Positions 21,081 to 33,900 of a stretch of 64,000 bases of DNA are shown here, one piece after another. Numbering within the stretch: position 1 is the stretch's first letter; each line of letters opens with the position of its first letter. The notes below the pieces were generated by a model. The model saw only the letters and a list, made by a program, of their open reading frames with translations, ran no database searches and was not told the DNA's origin. Source of the stretch: Clusia tigrina (lineage: Eukaryota; Arthropoda; Insecta; Diptera; Clusiidae); assembly GCA_920105625.2 (NCBI GenBank), contig OV050033.1, positions 107,841,700 through 107,905,699 of the forward strand, given 5' to 3'. A program made the translations under genes and the position numbers.

Positions 21081-24000
21081 GTATGTCAAATGGCCCTAAC
21101 TTCTATACGGTACGTCCTACACCTATCAAAGTTTGCAACATACAAATGCTTGTAACTTTTTACTGGAGCGTCATAAAACCTTGAAATTTGTAACAATAAA
21201 GTACTCGAGCCTCTTGTCAATTTAAGCTATCTCTCAAAGCTATGCTGCCCTTGAGTCCCAAATCAAACACTGATAAAACTTCAAATGGCCCCAACTTCTA
21301 TACGGTACGTCCTACACCTATCAAAGTTTGCAACATACAAATGCTTGTAACTTTTTACTGGAGCGTCATAAAATCTTGAAATTTTGTAACAATAAAGTAC
21401 TCGAGCCTCTTGTCAATTTAAGCTATCGCTCAAAGCAATGCTACCCTTGAGTCCCAAGTAAAACACTGATAAAACTTCAAATGGCCCCAACTTCTACACG
21501 GTACGTCCTACACCTTTCAAAGTTTCCAACATACAAATGCTTGTATCTTTTTACTGGAGCGTCATAAAACCTTGAAATTTTGTAACAATAAAGTACTCGA
21601 GCCTCTTGTCAATTTAAGCGATCGCTCAAAGCTATGCTTCCCTTGAGTCCCAAATAAAAAACTGATAAAACTACAAATGGCCCTAACTTCTATACGATAC
21701 GTCCTACACCTATCAAAGTTTGCAACATACAAATGCTTGTTGCTTTTTACTGGAGCGTCTTAAAATCGTGAAATATTGTAACAATAAAGTACTCGAGCCT
21801 CTTGTAAATTTAAGCTGTCGCTCAAAGCTATGCTACCCTTGAGTCCCACATCAAACACTGATAAAACTTCATATGTCCCTAACTTCTATACGGTACGTCG
21901 TACACCTATCAATGTTTGCAACATACAAATGCTTGTAACTTTATACTGGAGCGTCCTAAGACCTTGAAATTTTGTAACAATAAAGTACTCGAGACTCTTG
22001 TCAATTTAAGCTGTCGCTCAAAGCTATGCTACCCTTGAGTCCCACATCAAACACTGATAAAACTTCATATGTCCCTAACTTCTATACGGTACGTCGTACA
22101 CCTATCAATGTTTGCAACATACAAATGCTTGTAACTTTATACTGGAGCGTCCTAAGACCTTGAAATTTTGTAACAATAAAGTACTCGAGACTCTTGTCAA
22201 TTTAAGCTGTCGCTCAAAGCTATGCTACCCTTGAGTCCCACATCAAACACTGATAAAACTTCATATGTCCCTAACTTCTATACGGTACGTCCTACACCTA
22301 TCAAAGTTTGCAACATACAAATGCTTGTTGCTTTTTACTGGAGCGTCTTAAAATCGTGAAATATTGTAACAATAAAGTACTCGAGCCTCTTGTAAATTTA
22401 AGCTATCGCTCAAAGCTATGCTACCCTTGAGTCCCAAATCAAACACTGATAAAACTTCCAATGGCCCTAACTTCTATACGGTATGTCAAATGGCCCTAAC
22501 TTCTATACGGTACGTCCTACACCTATCAAAGTTTGCAACATACAAATGCTTGTAACTTTTTACTGGAGCGTCATAAAACCTTGAAATTTGTAACAATAAA
22601 GTACTCGAGCCTCTTGTCAATTTAAGCTATCTCTCAAAGCTATGCTGCCCTTGAGTCCCAAATCAAACACTGATAAAACTTCAAATGGCCCCAACTTCTA
22701 TACGGTACGTCCTACACCTATCAAAGTTTGCAACATACAAATGCTTGTAACTTTTTACTGGAGCGTCATAAAATCTTGAAATTTTGTAACAATAAAGTAC
22801 TCGAGCCTCTTGTCAATTTAAGCTATCGCTCAAAGCAATGCTACCCTTGAGTCCCAAGTAAAACACTGATAAAACTTCAAATGGCCCCAACTTCTACACG
22901 GTACGTCCTACACCTTTCAAAGTTTCCAACATACAAATGCTTGTATCTTTTTACTGGAGCGTCATAAAACCTTGAAATTTTGTAACAATAAAGTACTCGA
23001 GCCTCTTGTCAATTTAAGCGATCGCTCAAAGCTATGCTTCCCTTGAGTCCCAAATAAAAAACTGATAAAACTACAAATGGCCCTAACTTCTATACGATAC
23101 GTCCTACACCTATCAAAGTTTGCAACATACAAATGCTTGTTGCTTTTTACTGGAGCGTCTTAAAATCGTGAAATATTGTAACAATAAAGTACTCGAGCCT
23201 CTTGTAAATTTAAGCTGTCGCTCAAAGCTATGCTACCCTTGAGTCCCACATCAAACACTGATAAAACTTCATATGTCCCTAACTTCTATACGGTACGTCG
23301 TACACCTATCAATGTTTGCAACATACAAATGCTTGTAACTTTATACTGGAGCGTCCTAAGACCTTGAAATTTTGTAACAATAAAGTACTCGAGACTCTTG
23401 TCAATTTAAGCTGTCGCTCAAAGCTATGCTACCCTTGAGTCCCACATCAAACACTGATAAAACTTCATATGTCCCTAACTTCTATACGGTACGTCCTACA
23501 CCTATCAAAGTTTGCAACATACAAATGCTTGTTGCTTTTTACTGGAGCGTCTTAAAATCGTGAAATATTGTAACAATAAAGTACTCGAGCCTCTTGTAAA
23601 TTTAAGCTATCGCTCAAAGCTATGCTACCCTTGAGTCCCAAATCAAACACTGATAAAACTTCCAATGGCCCTAACTTCTATACGGTATGTCAAATGGCCC
23701 TAACTTCTATACGGTACGTCCTACACCTATCAAAGTTTGCAACATACAAATGCTTGTAACTTTTTACTGGAGCGTCATAAAACCTTGAAATTTGTAACAA
23801 TAAAGTACTCGAGCCTCTTGTCAATTTAAGCTATCTCTCAAAGCTATGCTGCCCTTGAGTCCCAAATCAAACACTGATAAAACTTCAAATGGCCCCAACT
23901 TCTATACGGTACGTCCTACACCTATCAAAGTTTGCAACATACAAATGCTTGTAACTTTTTACTGGAGCGTCATAAAATCTTGAAATTTTGTAACAATAAA

Positions 24001-24472
24001 GTACTCGAGCCTCTTGTCAATTTAAGCTATCGCTCAAAGCAATGCTACCCTTGAGTCCCAAGTAAAACACTGATAAAACTTCAAATGGCCCCAACTTCTA
24101 CACGGTACGTCCTACACCTTTCAAAGTTTCCAACATACAAATGCTTGTATCTTTTTACTGGAGCGTCATAAAACCTTGAAATTTTGTAACAATAAAGTAC
24201 TCGAGCCTCTTGTCAATTTAAGCGATCGCTCAAAGCTATGCTTCCCTTGAGTCCCAAATAAAAAACTGATAAAACTACAAATGGCCCTAACTTCTATACG
24301 ATACGTCCTACACCTATCAAAGTTTGCAACATACAAATGCTTGTTGCTTTTTACTGGAGCGTCTTAAAATCGTGAAATATTGTAACAATAAAGTACTCGA
24401 GCCTCTTGTAAATTTAAGCTGTCGCTCAAAGCTATGCTACCCTTGAGTCCCAAATCAAACACTGATAAAACT
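21081..24472 (+). repeat. Satellite higher-order repeats of 1400 and 1204 bp
   Basis: The 28-bp partial duplication (GGTATGTCAAATGGCC) marks unit starts at about 21081, 22481 and 23685, giving lengths of 1400 and 1204 bp. These equal 7 x 196 + 28 and 6 x 196 + 28. The longer unit has one extra copy of the monomer with CATATGTCCC, GTCGTACACC and GAGCGTCCTAAGACC, seen at about 21870 and 22065. The shorter unit has that monomer once, at about 23270. Monomers in the same position of different units look almost identical. Confidence 0.92.
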
Positions 24473-27400
24473 TCAAATGTCCCTAACTTCTATACGGTAC
24501 GTCCTACACCTTTCAAAGTTTGCAACATACAAATGGTTGTAACTTTTTACTGGAGCGTCGTAAAACCTTGAAATTTTGTGACAATAAAGTACTCGAGCCT
24601 CTTGGCAATTTAAGCTATCGCTCAAAGCTATGCTTCCATTGAGTCCCAAATCAAACACTGATAAAACTTCAAATGGCCCTAACTTCTACACGGTACGTCC
24701 TACACCTATCAAAGTTTGCAACATACAAATGCTTGTAACTTTTTACTGGAGCGTCATAGAACCTTGAAATTTTGTAACAATAAAGTACTCGAGCCTCTTG
24801 TCAATTTAAGCTATCGCTCAAAGCTATACTACCCTTGAGTCCCAAATCAAACACTGATAAAACTTCAAATGGCCCTAACTTCTATACGGTACGTCCTACA
24901 CCTATCAAAGTTTGCAACATACAAATGCTTGTAACTTTTTACAGGGCGTCATAAAAACTTGAAATTTTGTAACAATAAAGTACTCGAGCCTCTTGTCAAT
25001 TTAAGCTATCGCTCGAAGCTATGCTACCCTTGATTCCCAAATCAAGCACTGATAAAACTTCTAATGGCCCTAACTTCTATACGGTACGTCCTACACCTAT
25101 CAAAGTTTGCAACATACAAATGCTTGTAACTTTTTACTGGAGCGTAATAAAATCTTGAAATTTTGTAATAATAAAGTACTCGAGCCTCTTGTCAATTTAA
25201 GCTATCGCTCAAAGCAATGCTACCCTTGAGTCCCAAGTAAAACACTGATAAAACTTCAAATGGCCCCAACTTCTACACGGTACGTCCTACACCTTTCAAA
25301 GTTTCCAACATACAAATGCTTGTATCTTTTTACTGGAGCGTCATAAAACCTTGAAATTTTGTAACAATAAAGTACTCGAGCCTCTTGTCAATTTAAGCTA
25401 TCGCTCAAAGCTATGCTTCCCTTGAGTCCCAAATAAAAAACTGATAAAACTACAAATGGCCCTAACTTCTATACGATACGTCCTACACCTATCAAAGTTT
25501 GCAACATACAAATGCTTGTTGCTTTTTACTGGAGCGTCTTAAAATCGTGAAATATTGTAACAATAAAGTACTCGAGCCTCTTGTAAATTTAAGCTGTCGC
25601 TCAAAGCTATGCTACCCTTGAGTCCCACATCAAACACTGATAAAACTTCATATGTCCCTAACTTCTATACGGTACGTCGTACACCTATCAATGTTTGCAA
25701 CATACAAATGCTTGTAACTTTATACTGGAGCGTCCTAAGACCTTGAAATTTTGTAACAATAAAGTACTCGAGACTCTTGTCAATTTAAGCTATCGCTCAA
25801 AGCTATGCTACCCTTGAGTCCCAAATCAAACACTGATAAAACTTCAAATGTCCCTAACTTCTATACGGTACGTCCTACACCTTTCAAAGTTTGCAACATA
25901 CAAATGGTTGTAACTTTTTACTGGAGCGTCGTAAAACCTTGAAATTTTGTGACAATAAAGTACTCGAGCCTCTTGGCAATTTAAGCTATCGCTCAAAGCT
26001 ATGCTACCATTGAGTCCCAAATCAAACACTGATAAAACTTCAAATGGCCCTAACTTCTACACGGTACGTCCTACACCTATCAAAGTTTGCAACATACAAA
26101 TGCTTGTAACTTTTTACAGGGCGTCATAAAAACTTGAAATTTTGTAACAATAAAGTACTCGAGCCTCTTGTCAATTAAAGCTATCGCTCGAAGCTATGCT
26201 ACCCTTGATTCCCAAATCAAGCACTGATAAAACTTCTAATGGCCCTAACTTCTATACGGTACGTCCTACACCTATCAAAGTTTGCAACATACAAATGCTT
26301 GTAACTTTTTACTGGAGCGTCATAAAATCTTGAAATTTTGTAACAATAAAGTACTCGAGCCTCTTGTCAATTTAAGCTATCGCTCAAAGCTATGCCACCC
26401 TTGAGTCCCTAATCAAACACTGACAAAACTTCAAATGGCCCTAACTTCTATACGGTACGTCCTGCATCTATCAAAGTTTGTAACATACAAATGCTTGTAA
26501 CTTTTTACTGGAGCGTCATAAAATCTTGAAATTTTGTAACAATAGAGTACACGAGCCTCTTGTCTATTTAAGCTATCGCTCAAAGCTATGCTGCCCTTGA
26601 GTAACAAATCAAACACTGATAAAACTTTAAATGGCCCCAACTTCTATACGGTACGTCCTACACCTATCAAAGTTTGCAACATACAAATGCTTGTAACTTT
26701 CTACTGGAGCGTCATAAAACCTTGAAATTTTGTAACAATAAAGACTCGAGCCTCTTGTCAATTTAAGCTATCGCTCAAAGCTATGCTACCCTTGAGTCCG
26801 AAATCAAACACTGGCAAAACTTCAAATGGCCCTACCTTCTATACGGTACGTCCTATACCTATCAAAGTTTGCAACATACAAATGCTTGTAACTTTTTACT
26901 GGAGCGTCATAAAACCTTGAAATTTTGTAACAATAAAGAACTCGAGCCTCTTGTCAATTTAAGCTATCGCTCCAAGCTATGCTACCGTTGAGTCCCAAAT
27001 CAAACACAGATAAAACTTCAAATGGCTCTAACTTCTATACGGTACGTCCTACACCTATCAAAGTTTGCAACATACAAATGCTTGTAACTTTTTACTGGAG
27101 CGTCATAAAACCTGGAAATTTTGTAACAATAAAGTACTCGAGCCTCAAACACTGATAAAACTTCAAATGGCCCCAACTTCTACACGGTACGTCCTACACC
27201 TATCAAAGTTTGCAACATACAAATGCTTGTTTCTTTTTACTGGAGCGTCATAAAACCTTGTAATTTCGTAACAATAAAGTACTCGAGCCTCTTGTCAATT
27301 TAAGCTATCGGTCCAGGCTATGCTACCCTTGAGTCCCAAATCAAACACAGATAAAACTTCAAATGGCACTAACTTCTATACGGTACGTCCTACACCTATC

Positions 27401-30400
27401 AAAGTTTGCAACATACAAATGCTTGTAACTTTTTACTGCAGCGTCATAAAACCTTGAAATTTTGTAACAATAAAGAACTCGAGCCTCTTGTCAATTTAAG
27501 CTATCGCTCCAGGCTATGCTACCCTTGAGTCCCAAATCAAACACAGATAAGACCTCAAATGGCCCTAACTTCTATACGGTACGTCCTACACCTATCAAAG
27601 TTTGCAACATACAAATACTTGTAACTTTTTACTGGAGCGTCATAAAATCTTGAAATTTTGTAACAATAAAGTACTCGAGCCTCAAACACTGATACAACTT
27701 CAAACGGCCCCAACTTGTATACGGTACGTCCTACACCTATGAAAGTTTGCAACATACAAATGCTTGTAACTTTTTACTGCAGCGTCATAAAACCTTGAAA
27801 TTTTGTAACAATAAAGTACTCGAGCATCTTGTCAATTTAAGCTATCGCTCAAAGCTATGCTACCCTTGAGTCCCAAATCAAACACTGACAAAACTTCAAA
27901 TAGCCCTACTTCTATACGGTACGTCCTACACCTATCAAAGTTTGCAACATACAAATGCTTGCAACTTTTTACTGGAGCGTCATAAAACATTGAAATTTTG
28001 TAACAATAAAGTACTCGAGCCTCTTGTCAATTTAAGCTGTCGCTCAAAGCTATGCTGCCCTTGAGTCCCAAATCAAACACTGATAAAACTTCAAATGGCC
28101 CCAACTTCTACACGGTACGTCCTACACCTATCAACGTTTCCAACATACAAATGCTTGTATCTTTTTATTGGAGCGTCATAAAACCTTGAAATTTTGTAAC
28201 AATAAAGTACTCGAGCCTCTTGTCAATTTAAGCTATCGGTCGAAGCTATGCTACCCTTGAGTCCCAAATCAAGCACTGGTAAAACTTCTAATGGCCCTAA
28301 CTTCTATACGGTACGTCCTACACCTATCAAAGTTTGCAACATACAAATGCTTGTCACTTTTTACTGGAGCGTCATAAAATCTTGAAATTTTATAACAATA
28401 AAGTACTCGAGCCTCTTGTCAATTTAAGCTATCGCTCGAAGCTATGCTACCCTGGAGTCCCAAATCAAGCACTTATAAAACTTCTAATGGCCCTAACTTC
28501 TATACGGTACGTCTTACACCTATCAAAGTTTCCAACATACAAATGCTTGTAACTTTTTACTGGAGCGTCATAAAATCTTGAAATTTTGTAACAATAAAGT
28601 ACTCGAGCCTCTTGTCAATTTAAGCTATCGCTCAAAGCTATGCTGTCCTTGAGTCCCAAATCAAACACTGATAAAACTTCAAATGGCCCCAAGTTCTATA
28701 CGGTACGTCCTACATCTATCAAAGTTTGCAACATACAAATGCTTGTAACTTTTTACTGGAGCGTCATAAAATCTTGCAATTTTGTAACAATAAAGTACTC
28801 GAGCCTCTTGTCAATTTAAGCTATCGCTCAAAGCTAAGCCACCCTTGAGTCCCTAATCAAACACTGACAAAACTTCAAATGGCCCTAACTTCTATACGGT
28901 ACGTCCTGCACCTATCAAAGTTTGTAACATACAAATGCTTGTAACTTTTTACTGGAGCGTCATAAAATCTTGAAATTTTGTAACAATAGAGTACACGAGC
29001 CTCTTGTCTATTTAAGCTATCGCTCAAAGCTATGCTGCCCTTGAGTAACAAATCAAACACTGATAAAACTTTAAATGGCCCCAACTTCTATACGGTACGT
29101 CCTACACCTATCAAAGTTTGCAACATACAAATGCTTGTAACTTTCTACTGGAGCGTCATAAAACCTTGAAATTTTGTAACAATAAAGTACTCGAGCCTCA
29201 AACACTGATAAAACTTCAAATGGCCCCAACTTCTACACGGTACGTCCTACGCCTATCAACGTTTCCAACATACAAATGCTTGTATCTTTTTATTGGAGCG
29301 TCATAAAACCTTGAAATTTTGTAACAATAAAGACTCGAGCCTCTTGTCAATTTAAGCTATCGCTCAAAGCTATGCTACCCTTGAGTCCGAAATCAAACAC
29401 TGGCAAAACTTCAAATGGCCCTACCTTCTATACGGTACGTCCTATACCTATCAAAGTTTGCAACATACAAATGCTTGTAACTTTTTACTGGAGCGTCATA
29501 AAACCTTGAAATTTTGTAACAATAAAGAACTCGAGCCTCTTGTCAATTTAAGCTATCGCTCCAAGCTATGCTACCGTTGAGTCCCAAATCAAACACAGAT
29601 AAAACTTCAAATGGCTCTAACTTCTATACGGTACGTCCTACACCTATCAAAGTTTGCAACATACAAATGCTTGTAACTTTTTACTGGAGCGTCATAAAAC
29701 CTGGAAATTTTGTAACAATAAAGTACTCGAGCCTCAAACACTGATAAAACTTCAAATGGCCCCAACTTCTACACGGTACGTCCTACACCTATCAAAGTTT
29801 GCAACATACAAATGCTTGTATCTTTTTACTGGAGCGTCATAAAACCTTGAAATTTTGTAACAATAAAGTACTCGAGCCTCTTGTCAATTGAAGCTATCGC
29901 TCAAAGCTATGCTACCCTTGAGTCCCAAATCAAACACTGATAAAACTTCAAATGGCCCTAGCTTATATACGGTACGTCCTACACCTATCAAAGTTTCCAA
30001 CATACAAATGCTTGTAACTTTATACTGGAGCGTCATAAGACCTTGAAATTTTGTAAGAATAAAGTACTCCAGCCTCTTGTCAATTTAAGCTATCGCTCAA
30101 AGCTATGGTGCCCTTGAGTCCCAAATCAAACACTGATAAAACTTCAAATGGCCCTGAAAGTTTGCAACATACAAATGCTTGTAACTTTTTACTGGAGCGT
30201 CATAAAACCTTGAAATTTTGTAACAATAAAGTACTCGAGTCTCTTGTCAATTTAAGCTATCGCTCAAAGCTATGCCACCCTTGAGTCCCTAATCAAACAC
30301 TGACAAAACTTCAAATGGCCCTAACTTCTATACGGTACGTCCTACACCTATCAAAGTTTGCAACATACAAATGCTTGTAACTTTTTACTGGAGCGTCATA

Positions 30401-30900
30401 AAACCTTGAAATTTTGTAACAATAAAGTACTCGAGCCTCTTGCTTAAGCTATCGCTCAAAGATATGCTGCCCTTGAGTCCCAAATCAAACACTGAGAAAA
30501 CTTCAAATGGCCCCAACTTCTATATGGTACGTTCTACACCTATCAAAGTTTGCAACATACAAATGCTTGTAACTTTTTACTGGAGCGTCATAAAACCTTG
30601 AAATTTTGTAACAATAAAGAATCGAGCCTCTTGTCAATTTAAGCTATCGCTCAAAGCTATGCTACCCTTGAGTCCGAAATCAAACACTGACAAAACTTCA
30701 AATGGCCCTAACTTCTATACGGTACGTCCTACACCTATCAAAGTTTGCAACATACAAATGCTTGTAACTTTTTACTGGAGCGTCATAAAACCTTGTAATT
30801 TCGTAACAATAAAGTACTCGAGCCTCTTGTCAATTTAAGCTATCGGTCCAGGCTATGCTACCCTTGAGTCCCAAATCAAACACAGATAAAACTTCAAATG
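24473..30900 (+). repeat. Satellite array, mosaic of earlier blocks
   Basis: 24.47-25.67 kb repeats 19.49-20.69 kb. About 25.8-27.25 kb repeats about 12.6-14.0 kb. About 28.9-30.9 kb again carries the AATAGAGTACACG monomer, the 145-bp monomers (at about 29195 and 29735) and the GGCCCTGAAAG monomer (30151). CTGCAGCG (PstI-type) variants occur at about 27440 and 27775. No gene is seen. Confidence 0.9.
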
Positions 30901-33900
30901 GCACTAACTTCTATACGGTACGTCCTACACCTATCAAAGTTTGCAACATACAAATACTTGTAACTTTTTACTGGAGCGTCATAAAATCTTGAAATTTTGT
31001 AACAATAAAGTACTCGAGCCTCAAACACTGATACAACTTCAAATGGCCCCAACTTGTATACGGTACGTCCTACACCTATCAAAGTTTGCAACATACAAAT
31101 GCTTGTAACTTTTTACTGCAGCGTCATAAAACCTTGAAATTTTGTAACAATAAAGTACTCGAGCCTCTTGTCAATTTAAGCTATCGCTCAAAGCTATGCT
31201 GCCCTTGAGTCCCAAATCAAACACTGATAAAACTTCAAATGGCCCCAACTTCTACACGGTACGTCCTACACCTATCAACGTTTCCAACATACAAATGCTT
31301 GTATCTTTTTATTGGAGCGTCATAAAACCTTGAAATTTTGTAACAATAAAGTACTCGAGCCTCTTGTGAATTTAAGCTATCGCTCAAAGCTATGCTGCCC
31401 TTGAGTCCCAAATCAAACACTTATAAAACTTCAAATGGCCCCAACTTCTATACGGTACGTCCTACACCTATCAAAGTTTGCAACATACAAATGCTTGTAA
31501 CTTTTTACAGGGCGTCATAAAACCTTGAAATTTTGTAACAATAAAGTACTCGAGCCTCTTGTCAATTTAAGCTATCGCTCGAAGCTATGCTACCCTTGAG
31601 TCCCAAATCAAGCACTGATAAAACTTCTAATGGCCCTAACTTCTATACGGTACGTCCTACACCTATCGAAGTTTCCAACATACAAATGCTTGTAACTTTT
31701 TACTGGAGCGTCATAAAATCTTGAAATTTTGTAACAATAAAGTACTCGAGCCTCTTGTCAATTTAAGCTATCGCTCAAAGCTATGCTGCCCTTGAGTCCC
31801 AAATCAAACACTGATAAAACTTCAAATGGCCCCAAGTTCTATACGGTACGTCCTACACCTATCAAAGTTTGCAACATACAAATGCTTGTAACTTTTTACT
31901 GGAGAGTCATAAAATCTTGAAATTTTGTAACAATAAAGTACTCGAGCCTCTTGTCAATTTAAGCTATCGCTCAAAGCTATGCCACCCTTGAGTCCCTAAT
32001 CAAACACTGACAAAACTTCAAATGGCCCTAACTTCTATACGGTACGTCCTGCACCTATCAAAGTTTGCAACATACAAATGCTTGTAACTTTTTACTGGAG
32101 CGTCATAAAATCTTGAAATTTTGTAACAATAAAGTACACGAGCCACTTGTCTATTTAAGCTATCGCTCAAAGCTATGCTGCCCTTGAGTAACAAATCAAA
32201 CACTGATAAAACTTTAAATGGCCCCAACTTCTATACGGTACGTCCTACACCTATCAAAGTTTGCAACATACAAATGCTTGTAACTTTTTACTGCAGCGTC
32301 ATAAAACCTTGAAATTTTGTAACAATAAAGTACTCGAGCATCTTGTCAATTTAAGCTATCGCTCAAAGCTATGCTACCCTTGAGTCCCAAATCAAACACT
32401 GACAAAACTTCAAATAGCCCTACTTCTATACGGTACGTCCTACACCTATCAAAGTTTGCAACATACAAATGCTTGCAACTTTTTACTGGAGCGTCATAAA
32501 ACATTGAAATTTTGTAACAATAAAGTACTCGAGCCTCTTGTCAATTTAAGCTATCGCTCAAAGCTATGCTGCCCTTGAGTCCCAAATCAAACACTGATAA
32601 AACTTCAAATGGCCCCAACTTCTACACGGTACGTCCTACACCTATCAACGTTTCCAACATACAAATGCTTGTATCTTTTTATTGGAGCGTCATAAAACCT
32701 TGAAATTTTGTAACAATAAAGTACTCGAGCCTCTTGTGAATTTAAGCTATCGCTCAAAGCTATGCTGCCCTTGAGTCCCAAATCAAACACTTATAAAACT
32801 TCAAATGGCCCCAACTTCTATACGGTACGTCCTACACCTATCAAAGTTTGCAACATACAAATGCTTGTAACTTTTTACAGGGCGTCATAAAACCTTGAAA
32901 TTTTGTAACAATAAAGTACTCGAGCCTCTTGTCAATTTAAGCTATCGCTCGAAGCTATGCTACCCTTGAGTCCCAAATCAAGCACTGATAAAACTTCTAA
33001 TGGCCCTAACTTCTATACGGTACGTCCTACACCTATCGAAGTTTCCAACATACAAATGCTTGTAACTTTTTACTGGAGCGTCATAAAATCTTGAAATTTT
33101 GTAACAATAAAGTACTCGAGCCTCTTGTCAATTTAAGCTATCGCTCAAAGCTATGCTGCCCTTGAGTCCCAAATCAAACACTGATAAAACTTCAAATGGC
33201 CCCAAGTTCTATACGGTACGTCCTACACCTATCAAAGTTTGCAACATACAAATGCTTGTAACTTTTTACTGGAGAGTCATAAAATCTTGAAATTTTGTAA
33301 CAATAAAGTACTCGAGCCTCTTGTCAATTTAAGCTATCGCTCAAAGCTATGCCACCCTTGAGTCCCTAATCAAACACTGACAAAACTTCAAATGGCCCTA
33401 ACTTCTATACGGTACGTCCTGCACCTATCAAAGTTTGCAACATACAAATGCTTGTAACTTTTTACTGGAGCGTCATAAAATCTTGAAATTTTGTAACAAT
33501 AAAGTACACGAGCCACTTGTCTATTTAAGCTATCGCTCAAAGCTATGCTGCCCTTGAGTAACAAATCAAACACTGATAAAACTTTAAATGGCCCCAACTT
33601 CTATACGGTACGTCCTACACCTATCAAAGTTTGCAACATACAAATGCTTGTAACTTTCTACTGGAGCGTCATAAAACCTTGAAATTTTGTAACAATAAAG
33701 ACTCGAGCCTCTTGTCAATTTAAGCTATCGCTCAAAGCTATGCTACCCTTGAGTCCGAAATCAAACACTGACAAAACTTCAAATGGCCCTAACTTCTATA
33801 CGGTACGTCCTATACCTATCAAAGTTTGCAACATACAAATGCTTGTATCTTTTTATTGGAGCGTCATAAAACCTTGAAATTTTGTAACAATAAAGTACTC

